DNA of 64,000 bases. It comes from CAVPCZ01 sp963702445. Its GTDB lineage: Bacteria > Bacteroidota > Ignavibacteria > UBA10030 > UBA6906. Within the stretch, counting starts at the first letter, position 1. The number at the start of each line of letters is the position of its first letter. The notes under the pieces were generated by a model. The model had not been told where the DNA came from, did not search any database, and saw nothing but the letters and a program-made list of their open reading frames with translations. This document shows positions 45,810 through 55,733 of this stretch, piece after piece. The stretch is from positions 1-64,000 of the forward strand of contig CAVPCZ010000015.1 of NCBI GenBank assembly GCA_963702445.1, written 5' to 3'. The position numbers were made by a program, and so were the translations under genes.

Positions 45810-47708
45810 ATGGCCAAAACACTCAGCCCCATAATCCTGAATGCGTTTGATGTCTCCATGCGATTCGGGGAGCAGGCAGTTCTGAAGAGCGCATCCCTTA
45901 CCATCCGGGAGGACGACAGGATCGGGCTCATCGGCGCCAACGGATCCGGCAAATCCACCTTGCTGAAGATCATTGCCGGTGTCCTCACTCCCGATTCCGG
46001 CACTGTCTCGCGCAGACGGGATCTCATCACCGGGTATCTCTCGCAGGACTTCCGGCTGGACGAGGACAAGACCGTGACCGAGAACATCCTTGAAGGTGCG
46101 TTCGACGTTATCGGCCTCCTGCGTCAGTATGAAGCGCTCCCATCCGCATCGGAACAGCGCCACATTGTCGAGGAACAGATACGCCACCGCGACGGATGGA
46201 ACCTCGACAACAGAATTGAAGCCGCGATGCATTCCCTGAACGTCCCGGAGGGGACCCGTCTCGTACGCACCCTTTCCGGGGGGGAGAAGCGGCGCGTGGC
46301 ACTCTGCGAGGCAATCATCGCCCGGCCCAATCTCCTCATTCTCGACGAACCGACTAACCACCTGGACACCTGGTCCATCGAATGGGTGGAGGAATTCCTG
46401 GCGAAATACTCCGGGGCCTGCCTGTTCGTGACGCACGACCGTTATGTCCTTGACTCGATTGCGCGGAATATTGTGGAATTGGCCGATGGCGCGTGTATCT
46501 CTCACGCCGGCAACTACACGGACTTCCTGATCGACAAGGCGGAACGGGAAACCCGGCAGGAGACCGAGGAGAAGAAGAGAAGAGCCTACCTGCGCCGGGA
46601 ACTCGAGTGGGTCCGACGCGGTCCCCGGGCCCGCAGGACCAAATCCAAGAGCAGGCTGAGAGACTATTTCGAAGCTGCGGAGAAACAGGGGTACGAGGCC
46701 CCGGAGGAAGTCGAACTCATCATCCCTCCGGCCACCCCCCTGGGATCCACCATCCTGAATATGGACTCCCTCGGGATGACTCTTGGAGGCAGGACCCTGT
46801 TCAGCGGCCTCACTCTCAATTTCGACAAGAAAAGAAAACTGGGAGTCATCGGAAGGAACGGACTTGGCAAGACGACCCTGCTCAGGATCATTCTCGGAGA
46901 TCTCCAGCCGGATACGGGAGCACTGGTCGTCGGGGCAAGAACGGTATTCAACTACGTCGACCAGTCACGCGTCGCCCTGAATGACTCGAACACGGTTCTC
47001 CAGGAAATCGGTGAAGGCCGGGAATGGATCCTCTTTGGCGGGGAGCAGATCACGGTCTGGAAATATCTGCGGCGCTTCCTGTTCGCCGACGACCGGATGA
47101 ACACGAAAGTCGGAAAACTCTCCGGAGGCGAAAGAAGCAGACTCCTTCTGGCGAAGATTCTGAAAAACGGGGGCAATTTCCTGATCCTGGACGAACCGAC
47201 AAACGACCTGGACCTGGCCACGCTCCGTGTCCTGGAGGAGGCACTAACAGCCTTTGACGGCTGTCTCATCGCGGTGAGCCACGACCGGTATTTCCTCAAC
47301 CGGGTCTGCAACGGCATTCTTGCTTTTGAGGGAGACGGGAAGGCGCACTTCAGCGAAGGGGACTATGATTACTACCTGGAAAAGCGGGCTGTCCGGCTGG
47401 CCGCTCTCCCGGATTCGCCTGTTCCGGAAAAAAAGAGGGAAACCCCGCAAAAGCCCCGTCCCGTGAAATTGAAATGGAAGGAGGAGAAAGAGCTGGAAAG
47501 GATGGAAGACGACATCGTGCAGGCAGAAGCAGAAGTGCACCGTATCGAGGCAATCTTCTCGGCGGCGGATTTCCACGAAAAGCGGAGAGAGGAGATCGCA
47601 CAATTGACCGCCGCCCTCGGCGATGCCCGGAAGCGGGTCGAAAACCTCTACGCCAGGTGGCACGAACTTGAAGAGCTCCGCTCCCTGGCCTCGCAGTCAG
47701 GGCAATAA
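45810..47708 (+). CDS. ABC-F family ATP-binding protein (Uup-like)
   Basis: The 632-aa protein has two ABC ATPase domains in tandem and no transmembrane segments. Domain 1 has Walker A GANGSGKST, signature LSGGEKRR and Walker B LLILDEPTNHLD. Domain 2 has Walker A GRNGLGKTT, signature LSGGERSR and LILDEPTNDLD. The interdomain linker is basic and helical, and a coiled-coil C-terminus (about residues 540-632) follows, as in Uup. ABC-F proteins act on the ribosome or on nucleic acids rather than in transport. ATG 45810 is chosen because the product then begins MAKTLSPIILNAFDVSMRFG; the open frame upstream covers the terminator. The gene is intact. Confidence 0.94.
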   Translation: MAKTLSPIILNAFDVSMRFGEQAVLKSASLTIREDDRIGLIGANGSGKSTLLKIIAGVLTPDSGTVSRRRDLITGYLSQDFRLDEDKTVTENILEGAFDVIGLLRQYEALPSASEQRHIVEEQIRHRDGWNLDNRIEAAMHSLNVPEGTRLVRTLSGGEKRRVALCEAIIARPNLLILDEPTNHLDTWSIEWVEEFLAKYSGACLFVTHDRYVLDSIARNIVELADGACISHAGNYTDFLIDKAERETRQETEEKKRRAYLRRELEWVRRGPRARRTKSKSRLRDYFEAAEKQGYEAPEEVELIIPPATPLGSTILNMDSLGMTLGGRTLFSGLTLNFDKKRKLGVIGRNGLGKTTLLRIILGDLQPDTGALVVGARTVFNYVDQSRVALNDSNTVLQEIGEGREWILFGGEQITVWKYLRRFLFADDRMNTKVGKLSGGERSRLLLAKILKNGGNFLILDEPTNDLDLATLRVLEEALTAFDGCLIAVSHDRYFLNRVCNGILAFEGDGKAHFSEGDYDYYLEKRAVRLAALPDSPVPEKKRETPQKPRPVKLKWKEEKELERMEDDIVQAEAEVHRIEAIFSAADFHEKRREEIAQLTAALGDARKRVENLYARWHELEELRSLASQSGQ

Positions 47709-47723
47709 TCCAACCCCCGCACG

Positions 47724-48098
47724 TCAGTTATCCTTCGCCCCCTCCTGTATCCACTTGGACACCAGCAGAAGATCTTCCTTGGGAAGCGCAACGACGGTTG
47801 ATGTGTCCGGAGGCATGCGATAGTGTGGCTGGTCGGTTGCCGAAAGGATGTACAGCCAGCTCTTCGACGGGTCTCCCGCAATGACCACCGGTTTCTTTCC
47901 CTTCGGAGTGCGGGCTTTCATGAGGCTTTCGTAAGAGGTAAGGTCGATCTTGCCCTGGGTTCTCGCTGCCCCGTGACACTCCGTGCATTTGGCGTTGAGG
48001 ATGGGCTGGATCTGCTCCCGATAACTGACCGGCTTCACAGGCTTCTGGCCGCAACCCAACAGGAGACAGGCTATACACACGATTGCTAGTGGTCGCAT
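47724..48098 (-). CDS. Small monoheme cytochrome c lipoprotein
   Basis: The 124-aa protein starts at ATG 48098, six bases after GGAGGT. It has a lipoprotein signal (MRPLAIVCIACLLLGC). It carries one heme motif, CTECH, in IQPILNAKCTECHGAARTQG, and an axial-methionine candidate in HYRMPP. The style is that of the planctomycete-type cytochrome c domains often found as small soluble carriers. It has its own promoter at 48181-48209 and is convergent with the ABC-F gene. It could receive electrons from the nearby multiheme system, but nothing in the sequence ties them together. Confidence 0.9.
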   Translation of the reverse strand: MRPLAIVCIACLLLGCGQKPVKPVSYREQIQPILNAKCTECHGAARTQGKIDLTSYESLMKARTPKGKKPVVIAGDPSKSWLYILSATDQPHYRMPPDTSTVVALPKEDLLLVSKWIQEGAKDN

Positions 48099-48180
48099 GG
48101 TGGACCTCCAAGGAAGAGCGAGCGGACGGCCTCCATTGAAAAAGAGAAGGCGTGATGGCAAGAGAGAACGATGATGCCGT

Positions 48181-48209
48181 AACATAGCTCAGGGTGAGGT
48201 GAATGTCAA
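48181..48209 (-). promoter_or_regulatory. Promoter of the small cytochrome c gene
   Basis: On the minus strand TTGACA (48209-48204), a 17-bp spacer and TATGTT (48186-48181) lie about 80 bp upstream of ATG 48098 and just after the stop of the GH20 gene. Confidence 0.7.
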
Positions 48210-48221
48210 GGGGGCGAGAAA

Positions 48222-50782
48222 TCATTCATTCACAAGTCGATACCGGTTCTTCCTGCTTCTCACCTCGCTGTCCGGAAGACGGAAGGAAAACCCCCAGCGC
48301 CCTTCCGTTTGCGAGATCTTGAGCATGAGATTGTTCATCCCTTTGCGCAGCGGCAGCTGGAAGGAAAACTCATCGGGTTGGAGCCCGCCCGGGGATTCCT
48401 TTTCGAATACCCGTGCACCATTGATCAGGACTTCGACTCCGTCATCACAACCCAGAAGAGCCCGCACCGTGGTGTCGCCTCCGGCTTCGACTGTGGCAAA
48501 CGCATACAACACGACGTCCCGGTTCTGTCCGGGAAAGAGCTCCGCAAGATCCACGACATCCTGGTATGCCGAGGTTATCCTTGACCATCGGTTTTTCAGG
48601 GAATCACAGAAAAACTCCTGGGTCACTTTCGGAACGACTCCGGTTTCTCCTCCCATCCCCGCCAGGTAGTCATATCGCGACAGAGGCCGGCCATCCTTGT
48701 TGGCATCGGGCGCGTCGCCAGCCATTCCCTGAAGTATTTACCGGGGAGCGGTGAAATCCCGAGCCTGACTGCATCTTTCGGGGGGAGGGATTCGCCGCTG
48801 TCGTATTCCACAAGCGCCCCGATCAACCGTTTCTTGACGTCATCCAGATCTGCTATCCGCCTTCCGTGGACGATGCTCAGCCTCTCGAGGGCGTAGGTAT
48901 GGTTTTCGCGAAGCCAGAGTTTTTCAAACGTCGACTGCGCCATCGATTCCCGTTCACGGGTCGAGTCCACGAGCTCGATCGCCCGGATGATTGCCTCGCG
49001 CGCCCGGGGAGCGGACGTCGCGGTCATGGCTTCGGCATACAGGTCGGCGGCCTGAAGGAGGCTGAACCGCGCCGCGGAGAGCGTGCTATAGAGTGCACAG
49101 ATGGACTCGAGAAAGGGTCTGTCGTCCGCGTAGGTGCGGAGATCCGCCGTCCGGAGAAGTCCTGCCGCTTCGTTCGCGATCATTCCGACCTGCTTCCAGT
49201 CTGCGACCGAGATGCGTGTCTGTTTCCCGGAATCCGGCAGAAGGCGTTCGAAGAGGACTTTTTCCGTCATCGCGTCTGTCGGTTCCAGATCCGCGAGCTC
49301 ATTCAATTTCCAGATCGCCTGTGTGAAGGAAGTGCCGGATGCTCCGTAGATCCCGGCACAGAACCGGAGGTCGAATGACGCCGAATCGGCATGCAGCGGA
49401 TTCCAGCTCCGGTCGGCGCCGTACGCCACGCCGAACCAGTCGTTCGAGAAGAAGGCCCTTCCTCCGTCATCCCAGACAGTGTTGAGTAACCCCAAGGCTC
49501 CTGCATTCCGCCCGGCCTCCGCAAAACCCTGCAGATTGCCGAACGTCTGTTTGTACGCCGGGAACAGTTTGCCTGAATTCAGTACTCCGGGGGTGACAAG
49601 AAACTGCAATCCCGCCTTCTTGAGAGGATCAATAAATGCCGCATACGAATCCCGGTCATCATACGTCCATGTGCCAACGACCACATCTTTCGGGAGCTTT
49701 TCGAGCAGGTTCGGATATTCGAGAAGGATATCACCCCACATCAGAACCCGGGGGCCGAGGTTCCTGACGATATGATAGAGCTTCATGATGTGCTGGAAGT
49801 AGACGCCATCGTACCCGATACTGTCGACAAGCGTTTTCGAAGCGCCCTTGCCGAGGTCAAATGTCTCGTCACAATTGATGCTGAAAAACGGAGCGCTGAA
49901 TGCCGGGATCATCTCCCTGTAGATATCCTCGAGAAACGTATAGCTCTCCGGAAGCACGGGAGACAGGAGCGTTCCGCTCTCTCCGAGGTGGGCATACGCG
50001 GGCGAGTTCAGGACACTGGTGAAGTGGCCGAATGATTGAAAGCTTCCGACGAGCGTAATGTTGTACCGCGAGGCATACGCCGCCAATTCGCGCCACTCAT
50101 CGATCGTTACGGATCCATCCCGGGGAGCGAATGCCGGGTGGGATGCGGTCTTGACGACATGTTCGACGTAGTGCATGAAGGTATTCACCTTCAATTCGGC
50201 CAGGCGACGTATCTGCTGCTTCATGAACTCCATCGTCGGCAGTGGTCCCCGGCTGATGTCGTCCATGACCGCGCGGTACGTGAATTCCGGCCAGTCCCGC
50301 ACCCTCACGCCGGGCAGATGTGGCTGCCGTGTTCCGCGCACCATCTGTTTCAGGGTCTGAATTCCGTAGAACACTCCTCCGGACGAATTGGCGGAGAGCA
50401 GAACCAGATCCGGACTGATGAGCAGCCGGTACCCTTCATCGCCCAGGCGCGGCTCCGGCAGAAGGTTGTGGGCGGCGCAGATGTTATTGAATTCCCGGTC
50501 TTCTGCAGGAATCCCGGCACGTACCGCCTGCGACCGGCCCTTGGTCCCGGCGGTACGGAATCTCTCAAACTCGCCCCGGAGCTCTTCCACAGCGAGGCGG
50601 ACAGGCTCGGTCTCTTTTCCATAGACGTGAATCTCCACGGGGGCGCCCTTAAAGGAGAACGTCTGTCCTGTGAACTGCACCTCCATGGGTTGAGGGACCA
50701 CCGTGAGAGATCGTCCCGTTCCGCAGAGGGCGTATTCCTGCACGAGCAAGAGCGCAGACATCAGGAGGAGTGACTTCATCAT
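48222..50782 (-). CDS. GH20-type beta-N-acetylhexosaminidase (one frameshift near the C-terminus)
   Basis: The exported protein of about 850 aa has a GH20b-like N-terminal domain (LTVVPQPMEVQFTGQTFSFKG). A TIM-barrel catalytic region follows, with GVRVRDWPEFTYRAVMDDISRGP and the Asp-Glu pair in FFSINCDETFDLGKGAS. Then come a helical domain and a C-terminal beta-sandwich (VRALLGCDDGVEVLINGARVF). GH20 enzymes remove terminal GlcNAc or GalNAc by substrate-assisted catalysis. The long frame leaves the protein near 48717; one missing G in CTGGCG restores WLGDAPDANKDGRPLSRYDY, and the frame continues to 48222. Its ATG overlaps the stop of the preceding gene (ATGA). It is the last sugar gene of the second saccharide locus. 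Confidence 0.85.
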
Positions 50783-52024
50783 TCCGTCATCAGGTTGTAG
50801 TAGTCACAGAGGAATCTCAAACCGAATGACGTTGAGATATCCCTCTGCGTGAGCCAGATCCTGGAATTCTTGCTCCGCACACGTGTTTCCAGAACCGCGC
50901 CCGCGAGATTTCTATCGGGATGTTCGGGGGAATAGCGGTTGTTCAGTATCCACCTCAGTGATTTCTGGATATTGCCGCGGAATTCCTCCCCCACGCCGTA
51001 GTGTGCCAGTCGCAGCCAGAGAATTCCACAAAACGCCGTCGCGGACCCGCAGAGGGAATTCTTATTGGAGCTTCCGTTCAAATAGTTCGTGTAGTAGAAC
51101 GTCCCGTCCTTCTGCTGGTATTTCGCATAGGTCCTGGCCGTTCGAAGCGCCGCATCCAGGTAGCGGCGATCCCTGGTCAGTTCGTACCCCTCGAGGAGCG
51201 ATTCCGCATACCAGAGATTAAACCGTGGATGAAAAGAGCTGTCCCGGGAATCGTTGGGGACAAAGGCCATCCAGAGACCGTATGCATCCTGGTAGTGAAG
51301 CAGGCTTTCGCATAGTTCGACAAACATCTTCCTGTGGCGTTCTTCACGCGTGAACAGATACATATCTTTGAAGAGCGACCCTTCGTTGTTCGGCCTGGCC
51401 ACGTCAAAAATCGTTTGATGCGTTTTGTCAGGCCAGAACGGGCTTCGCTCTTTAAGTACTTCACCGGTCGCCGGATCCACACAATCGTAGAACACACGAT
51501 GTTCGGCATTATACATGTTGCTCAACATCCAGTTGCCGGCACTTGTCGGGACTTCTGCGTATCGCCTGTCCCCGGTGGCGTCAGTAGAGCCTGAAGAGGC
51601 CTGCGGTGCCGTCCGAGACGGTCGCAAAAACGATATTCTCGAGACCGTCTCCGTGGATGGCCCGGACCATCCCTTTCAGCCTCGGGTGGTCTGTGATCAG
51701 CATACCGATCCACCAGTTGCCGCCCCGCCGGGCGGCCTCAAGGTACTTCTGCTCCTTCGTCACCTGATACGCTTCCACGAGGGCATAGATAAGCTGGCCG
51801 GTGTGCCACGGGGGTTCGTAGTCGTACCATTTTCCCTCCATTAACTCATAGTCGCACCGGGACTTCCCCTTTTCATCCATCAGCACGTCCGCCGCGTACG
51901 TGGCGCAGGAGTTGACGGCGCGCAGGATCTCGCTGCGAAGTTCCGTCTGGCTGCTCTGCGCCCAGACCTCCGTCGTCAGGAGAAACAGGAGGGATATCAC
52001 ACCATAACCGGTATGCAGTTTCAT
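50779..52024 (-). CDS. Six-hairpin glycosidase-like protein (one frameshift)
   Basis: The restored protein of about 415 aa has a signal peptide (YGVISLLFLLTTEVWAQ) and repeated helical hairpins. Each has a W/Y-rich loop followed by a phrase such as YQVTKEQKYLEAARR, TGDRRYAEVP, YELTRDRRYLDAAL or FRGNIQKSLRW, the hallmark of (alpha/alpha)6 glycosidases. Members of that fold include GH88/GH105 unsaturated uronyl hydrolases, which would suit a lyase-containing locus, but I cannot assign the family. An extra T (in CTACTGAC, about 51583) splits the frame; removing it gives LYDATGDRRYAE. ATG 52024 has AAGGA eight bases upstream. Confidence 0.75.
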
Positions 52025-52139
52025 GGCAGTAATCCTTATGGTGAAGCTATGTCGTGAGGTCAAGGCTCTTCTGGCAAGCGAGCAGTGTGACGGTATGTCC
52101 GGGGGACATGGTGGGAGACCACCGGCGATTGATGTTCCT

Positions 52140-54017
52140 CTACTGTCGGTCCCGTTTGATATCGCCGATCAGAAACGTGTCGCTGAACCGCTGCGGACGG
52201 TGATCATCCGCTACGCGGTCGAGAGTGGTCCAATGGGAACGGAGGAAGAACGCGGCACTCTTCGGTTCGCGCGACCTGGTAAACACTCCTTTCCTATTGA
52301 GAATCACGCGGCGGAAGTGTTGAGGGGTGAGGAAGTCGGCGAAATTCCACACATGGATTCCCGCACAGTACGGCTTCCGGTCGGCCACAGAAGAGTACAC
52401 GCGCAGAAACTCCGTCTGGTATTCTTCCGTGAACATCTGGGGAACCGTGGCATGCAGTCCCTCAACGGTATCGACACCACACTCGGTGATGATGATCGGC
52501 TTGCCATGCCGGGCAAACATTGCGTCCATTTCCTGATCCAGCATCTGACGGGCTTTTTCAAGGTCGGCCGGATCCGTGTACCATCCATAGTAGCGGTTGA
52601 TCCCGATAATATCACAGGCCTCCAGCGAAACGTCGGCGGCGGAGTACGCAGGTATCGTGATGGCCATAACGGGGCGTTCGGAGTCGAGTGTCCGCGCGTG
52701 TTCATACAGATCGCGAAAATAGCGGCGGCTCGCGGCATTCTGGTATGCCGGTTCGCTCCAGAGGTTCGGTTCGTTGGCAAGAGACCAGGCAACCACCGAC
52801 GGATGGTTCCTGTCGCGCTCGATCAACTCCGATAAGGCACGCCGGTGATTCTCCAGCAACGGCTCCAGGTCTTCGAACCGGTCCGAAAGAAACCCGAGAC
52901 TGACGGCCGGCACTTCATCGATGACGAGGAAACCGAGCCGGTCCGCCAACCGGAGGATCTCCTCGTCATACGGATAGTGACTTGTCCTGAAGGAATTTGC
53001 GCCGGCCCACCGCATCAGCTCAAAATCCCGTACGTACGCGGGACGGAACTGCCCGTGGCCGACTCCGGGAAAATCCTCGTGCTTGCCGAACCCGACAAGG
53101 TACAGAGGAATTCCGTTCAGGAGAAGCCGTCCACCTTCGATCCGGATTTCCCGGAAGCCAAAGGCCTCTTCATAACTGTCAGACACCTTCCCCTTCTCAT
53201 CCAGAAGAGTCAGGTGGGCAGTGTACAGGTGTGGATGTGCCGGCGACCAGAGGGAGGGACGTGCGACACCCAGCGTGCATTCTGCCCGGCCGTCGTTGAA
53301 CGCCACGGAGATGGTTTCGGCAACCTGAGCCCCTTGCGGGTCAAGAATGCGGAGTGTCCCGACTGTGTGTCCCCCGCCCGTACACGCAGCGGACATGGTA
53401 ATGGATCCCGAAGGAGCGGCACGGAGAGAGATCTGATGAATATGCCGCGCGGGGACCGTCACGATCTGGACAGAGCGTGTGAGACCGCCGTACGGGAAGA
53501 AGTCAAACCTCGTGGGAGGATACGTGTGGCGGCGGTCGTATCCCGCCCCGTCGTACGGAGGAGCGTCAGGATCAATCCCCTGCGGCAGGGTGTCCATCGT
53601 GAGACGGCTGTCAAGCGACAGCGTGAGACGGTTGGCCCCGCCGCCGACTGCCCGGGAGATGTCGAGTGCAAAGGGAAGATAGCCGCCCGCATGCACACCC
53701 ACCGGCACCCCGTTCACCCACACGCTGGCCCGGTGCTCGGCTGCTCCCACACGGAGAAATACGCGCTGGTTATCGGGATCAAAGCCGGGAAGGCTGAAGA
53801 GCGTTTCATACCAGGCGCATCCCACGTAGTTTTTGAGTCCCCGTTCGGCCAGTTGTTCATTCCATGCGCCGGGGACGGCGATAAGCATGGCACTATCAGG
53901 CAAAGGCCGGGAGAACCATTCTTCGGAATCACCCGTGTCGGCCGGGTCGGGCAGAAACCGCCAGTAGCCGGCCAGGTCGTACACTGTGCGATGGTCGTTT
54001 TGCTGCGGAAAAAGCAT
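52140..54017 (-). CDS. GH2 beta-glucuronidase
   Basis: The intact 625-aa enzyme has the three-part GH2 layout: a jelly-roll sugar-binding domain (VFLRVGAAEHRASVWVNGVPVG), an Ig-like middle domain, and a TIM barrel. The acid/base is E416 in SLANEPNLWSE, and the nucleophile region is IIITECGVD. The segment NRKGVFTRSREPK near the end matches the Asn-x-Lys motif by which beta-glucuronidases recognise the carboxylate of glucuronic acid. I therefore prefer glucuronidase to galactosidase. No signal peptide is visible with ATG 54017 (GGGGG seven bases upstream), so it acts in the cytoplasm, or else the start is misplaced. It sits in the second saccharide locus. Confidence 0.92.
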   Translation of the reverse strand: MLFPQQNDHRTVYDLAGYWRFLPDPADTGDSEEWFSRPLPDSAMLIAVPGAWNEQLAERGLKNYVGCAWYETLFSLPGFDPDNQRVFLRVGAAEHRASVWVNGVPVGVHAGGYLPFALDISRAVGGGANRLTLSLDSRLTMDTLPQGIDPDAPPYDGAGYDRRHTYPPTRFDFFPYGGLTRSVQIVTVPARHIHQISLRAAPSGSITMSAACTGGGHTVGTLRILDPQGAQVAETISVAFNDGRAECTLGVARPSLWSPAHPHLYTAHLTLLDEKGKVSDSYEEAFGFREIRIEGGRLLLNGIPLYLVGFGKHEDFPGVGHGQFRPAYVRDFELMRWAGANSFRTSHYPYDEEILRLADRLGFLVIDEVPAVSLGFLSDRFEDLEPLLENHRRALSELIERDRNHPSVVAWSLANEPNLWSEPAYQNAASRRYFRDLYEHARTLDSERPVMAITIPAYSAADVSLEACDIIGINRYYGWYTDPADLEKARQMLDQEMDAMFARHGKPIIITECGVDTVEGLHATVPQMFTEEYQTEFLRVYSSVADRKPYCAGIHVWNFADFLTPQHFRRVILNRKGVFTRSREPKSAAFFLRSHWTTLDRVADDHRPQRFSDTFLIGDIKRDRQ

Positions 54018-54122
54018 GAGGATACCCCCGGAGATCGCATGATACGACGGGCGAAGATCCACACAACACTCCGGCCCCCCTTCTTCTGAGGCAGAAAGGG
54101 GGGCCGGCACGTGAAGGTCGGA

Positions 54123-55658
54123 CTACTTAACCAGCATCATCTTTCTGGCATCGACGAATCCGTTTGTGGTCAACCTGTAGAGGTAGACCCCGCTTGACGC
54201 ACGGGCACCGTCGTCCCGCCGGCCGTTCCACCGTACCTGATGGCTCCCGGCCGGGAGCATTTCGCTGGCGAGGGTTGCCACTTTCTGGCCGAGCGTATTG
54301 AACACCTCGACGGATACGAATCCCGCCTGCAAAAGATCAAACCGGATGTTGGTTTCCGGATTGAAGGGATTGGGATACGCGTCATACAGCCGGAATGCGG
54401 CGGGGACGCGATCGCTCAATTCCTGGACCGCCGTGAGGGGAATACCGAACCAGTTCAAATCCCCCAGCGGCTTGCCATCGGATCCTCTTGTGTACGCAAG
54501 CTGGGTGGTGGGATACTTGAAGTTGAAGGGACTCCCCACCGTATCCAGATTCGGATTTGGCGCGGCGGGGTTTGTGTACCAGTCCTGCATGACATTCACC
54601 GGGGCATCCGGTGCATTCTGGAAGGTGATCGGTTCGGCATAGATAGTCCCGGCCGTCCCGAGACTTGTCATGAAGGCCTGCCAGGTCGAATCGAAGAACG
54701 GCTGGGGTTTTATCGAGTCCGGATAGGCCTTGATGAGGAGCGAATCGACGAGGAGATTGTTGTTACGGATGTCCGCCGTTTGCGCCGCACCAAGGGGCAG
54801 CGGACGAAGCGTCACCTGAATCCGTGCCTCCCCCGTCGACGGATTCTTGACGTTGACACCGTAATACGCGCCGTTTATAAGAATGTTGTTTGTGAAGACC
54901 GCATCGTTGCACGGACCGAAGCTGACGCCCCACTGGCCGATATTGAACATCGTGCAGTGGTTCACTTTACAGTATTTGGTGATGCCACCTGCATCACGGA
55001 TCACACGGCTGGTCAGATTGTAGAAGGTGCTGTTTTCCAGAACCAGCGTATCGATGTCGACTCCCCGATCGTCGAAGCCGCGGCCGTTGTCGGGGCTGTC
55101 TCCCGTACCGATGTTGCTGATGATGGAGTTGTAGAAGAAAACCCTGGCTTTGGCATTGTCGAACCGGAAGCCTGCCTGGGAGGCAAAATCCAGGTGGCAG
55201 GAGTCCATCACAACCCTGATACCGTCGGCCCGGATTCGGAATACGCGCTCATGATTCCCTCCGAGTTCGTCGATCGCGGAAATGTAGATGTTCTTCATGC
55301 GGAGCGTTGCCCGGGCAGCCCAGGCTTCGGTGGGAGCCACTCCACCTGAAGGAACCCCCTGGATGATTTTTGGCTTTGCCCCGGCACCAGGCGCCGCTTC
55401 GATGATGACCGGGTAGTTGTGCTCCATCGTCCCGTTCAGAATGTAGAGCCCTCCGCGCTGAAGCCTGTAGACGGTATTGGAATCGACCCGGGCACCGAGC
55501 GCGGTGGTATCCCCACGGATGACGTTGTTCAGCGTCCCGAACCCGGGCGTGATATTCACGATGCGCTGAGCAAGGAGATCCCTGTTCATCCCCGCCATCA
55601 GAAGGACGAGCGCACACAGGACAAGCCCCCCCCGGAACAAAGTGGATTGGTGTTTCAT
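54123..55658 (-). CDS. Secreted parallel beta-helix protein with type IX sorting domain
   Basis: The 511-aa protein has GGAGGG before its ATG and a signal peptide ending at DLLAQ. The body looks like a right-handed parallel beta-helix: repeated short strands with N/D turns (VVMDSCHLDFASQAGFRF, VFFYNSIISNIGTGD, LVLENSTFYNLTSRV and VNHCTMFNIGQWGVSF). This fold is common to polysaccharide lyases such as chondroitinase B and pectate lyases. I cannot place a catalytic Lys-Arg pair, so lyase or binding protein remain options. The C-terminus is the sorting domain AYPNPFNPETNIRFDLLQ. It lies directly downstream of the TonB receptor. Confidence 0.85.
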   Translation of the reverse strand: MKHQSTLFRGGLVLCALVLLMAGMNRDLLAQRIVNITPGFGTLNNVIRGDTTALGARVDSNTVYRLQRGGLYILNGTMEHNYPVIIEAAPGAGAKPKIIQGVPSGGVAPTEAWAARATLRMKNIYISAIDELGGNHERVFRIRADGIRVVMDSCHLDFASQAGFRFDNAKARVFFYNSIISNIGTGDSPDNGRGFDDRGVDIDTLVLENSTFYNLTSRVIRDAGGITKYCKVNHCTMFNIGQWGVSFGPCNDAVFTNNILINGAYYGVNVKNPSTGEARIQVTLRPLPLGAAQTADIRNNNLLVDSLLIKAYPDSIKPQPFFDSTWQAFMTSLGTAGTIYAEPITFQNAPDAPVNVMQDWYTNPAAPNPNLDTVGSPFNFKYPTTQLAYTRGSDGKPLGDLNWFGIPLTAVQELSDRVPAAFRLYDAYPNPFNPETNIRFDLLQAGFVSVEVFNTLGQKVATLASEMLPAGSHQVRWNGRRDDGARASSGVYLYRLTTNGFVDARKMMLVK

Positions 55659-55709
55659 GTGTAAACCCTCCGTTAGTGAGTGATATGTAGTGGTGTTTCA
55701 GCACTGTGA

Positions 55710-55726
55710 CCTCCCCTTCAGGGAGG
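55710..55726 (-). terminator. Short hairpin after the TonB receptor gene
   Basis: CCTCCC (55710-55715) pairs with GGGAGG (55721-55726) across a 5-base loop, between the TonB receptor stop and the ribosome binding site of the next gene. It is short and has no T run, so it may attenuate rather than end transcription. Confidence 0.3.
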
Positions 55727-55733
55727 CAACGCT

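Noticed and set aside
45084..46505. A 473-codon open frame on the minus strand
   Set aside because: It covers the opposite strand of the membrane protein and the ABC-F gene; composition is that of a shadow frame.
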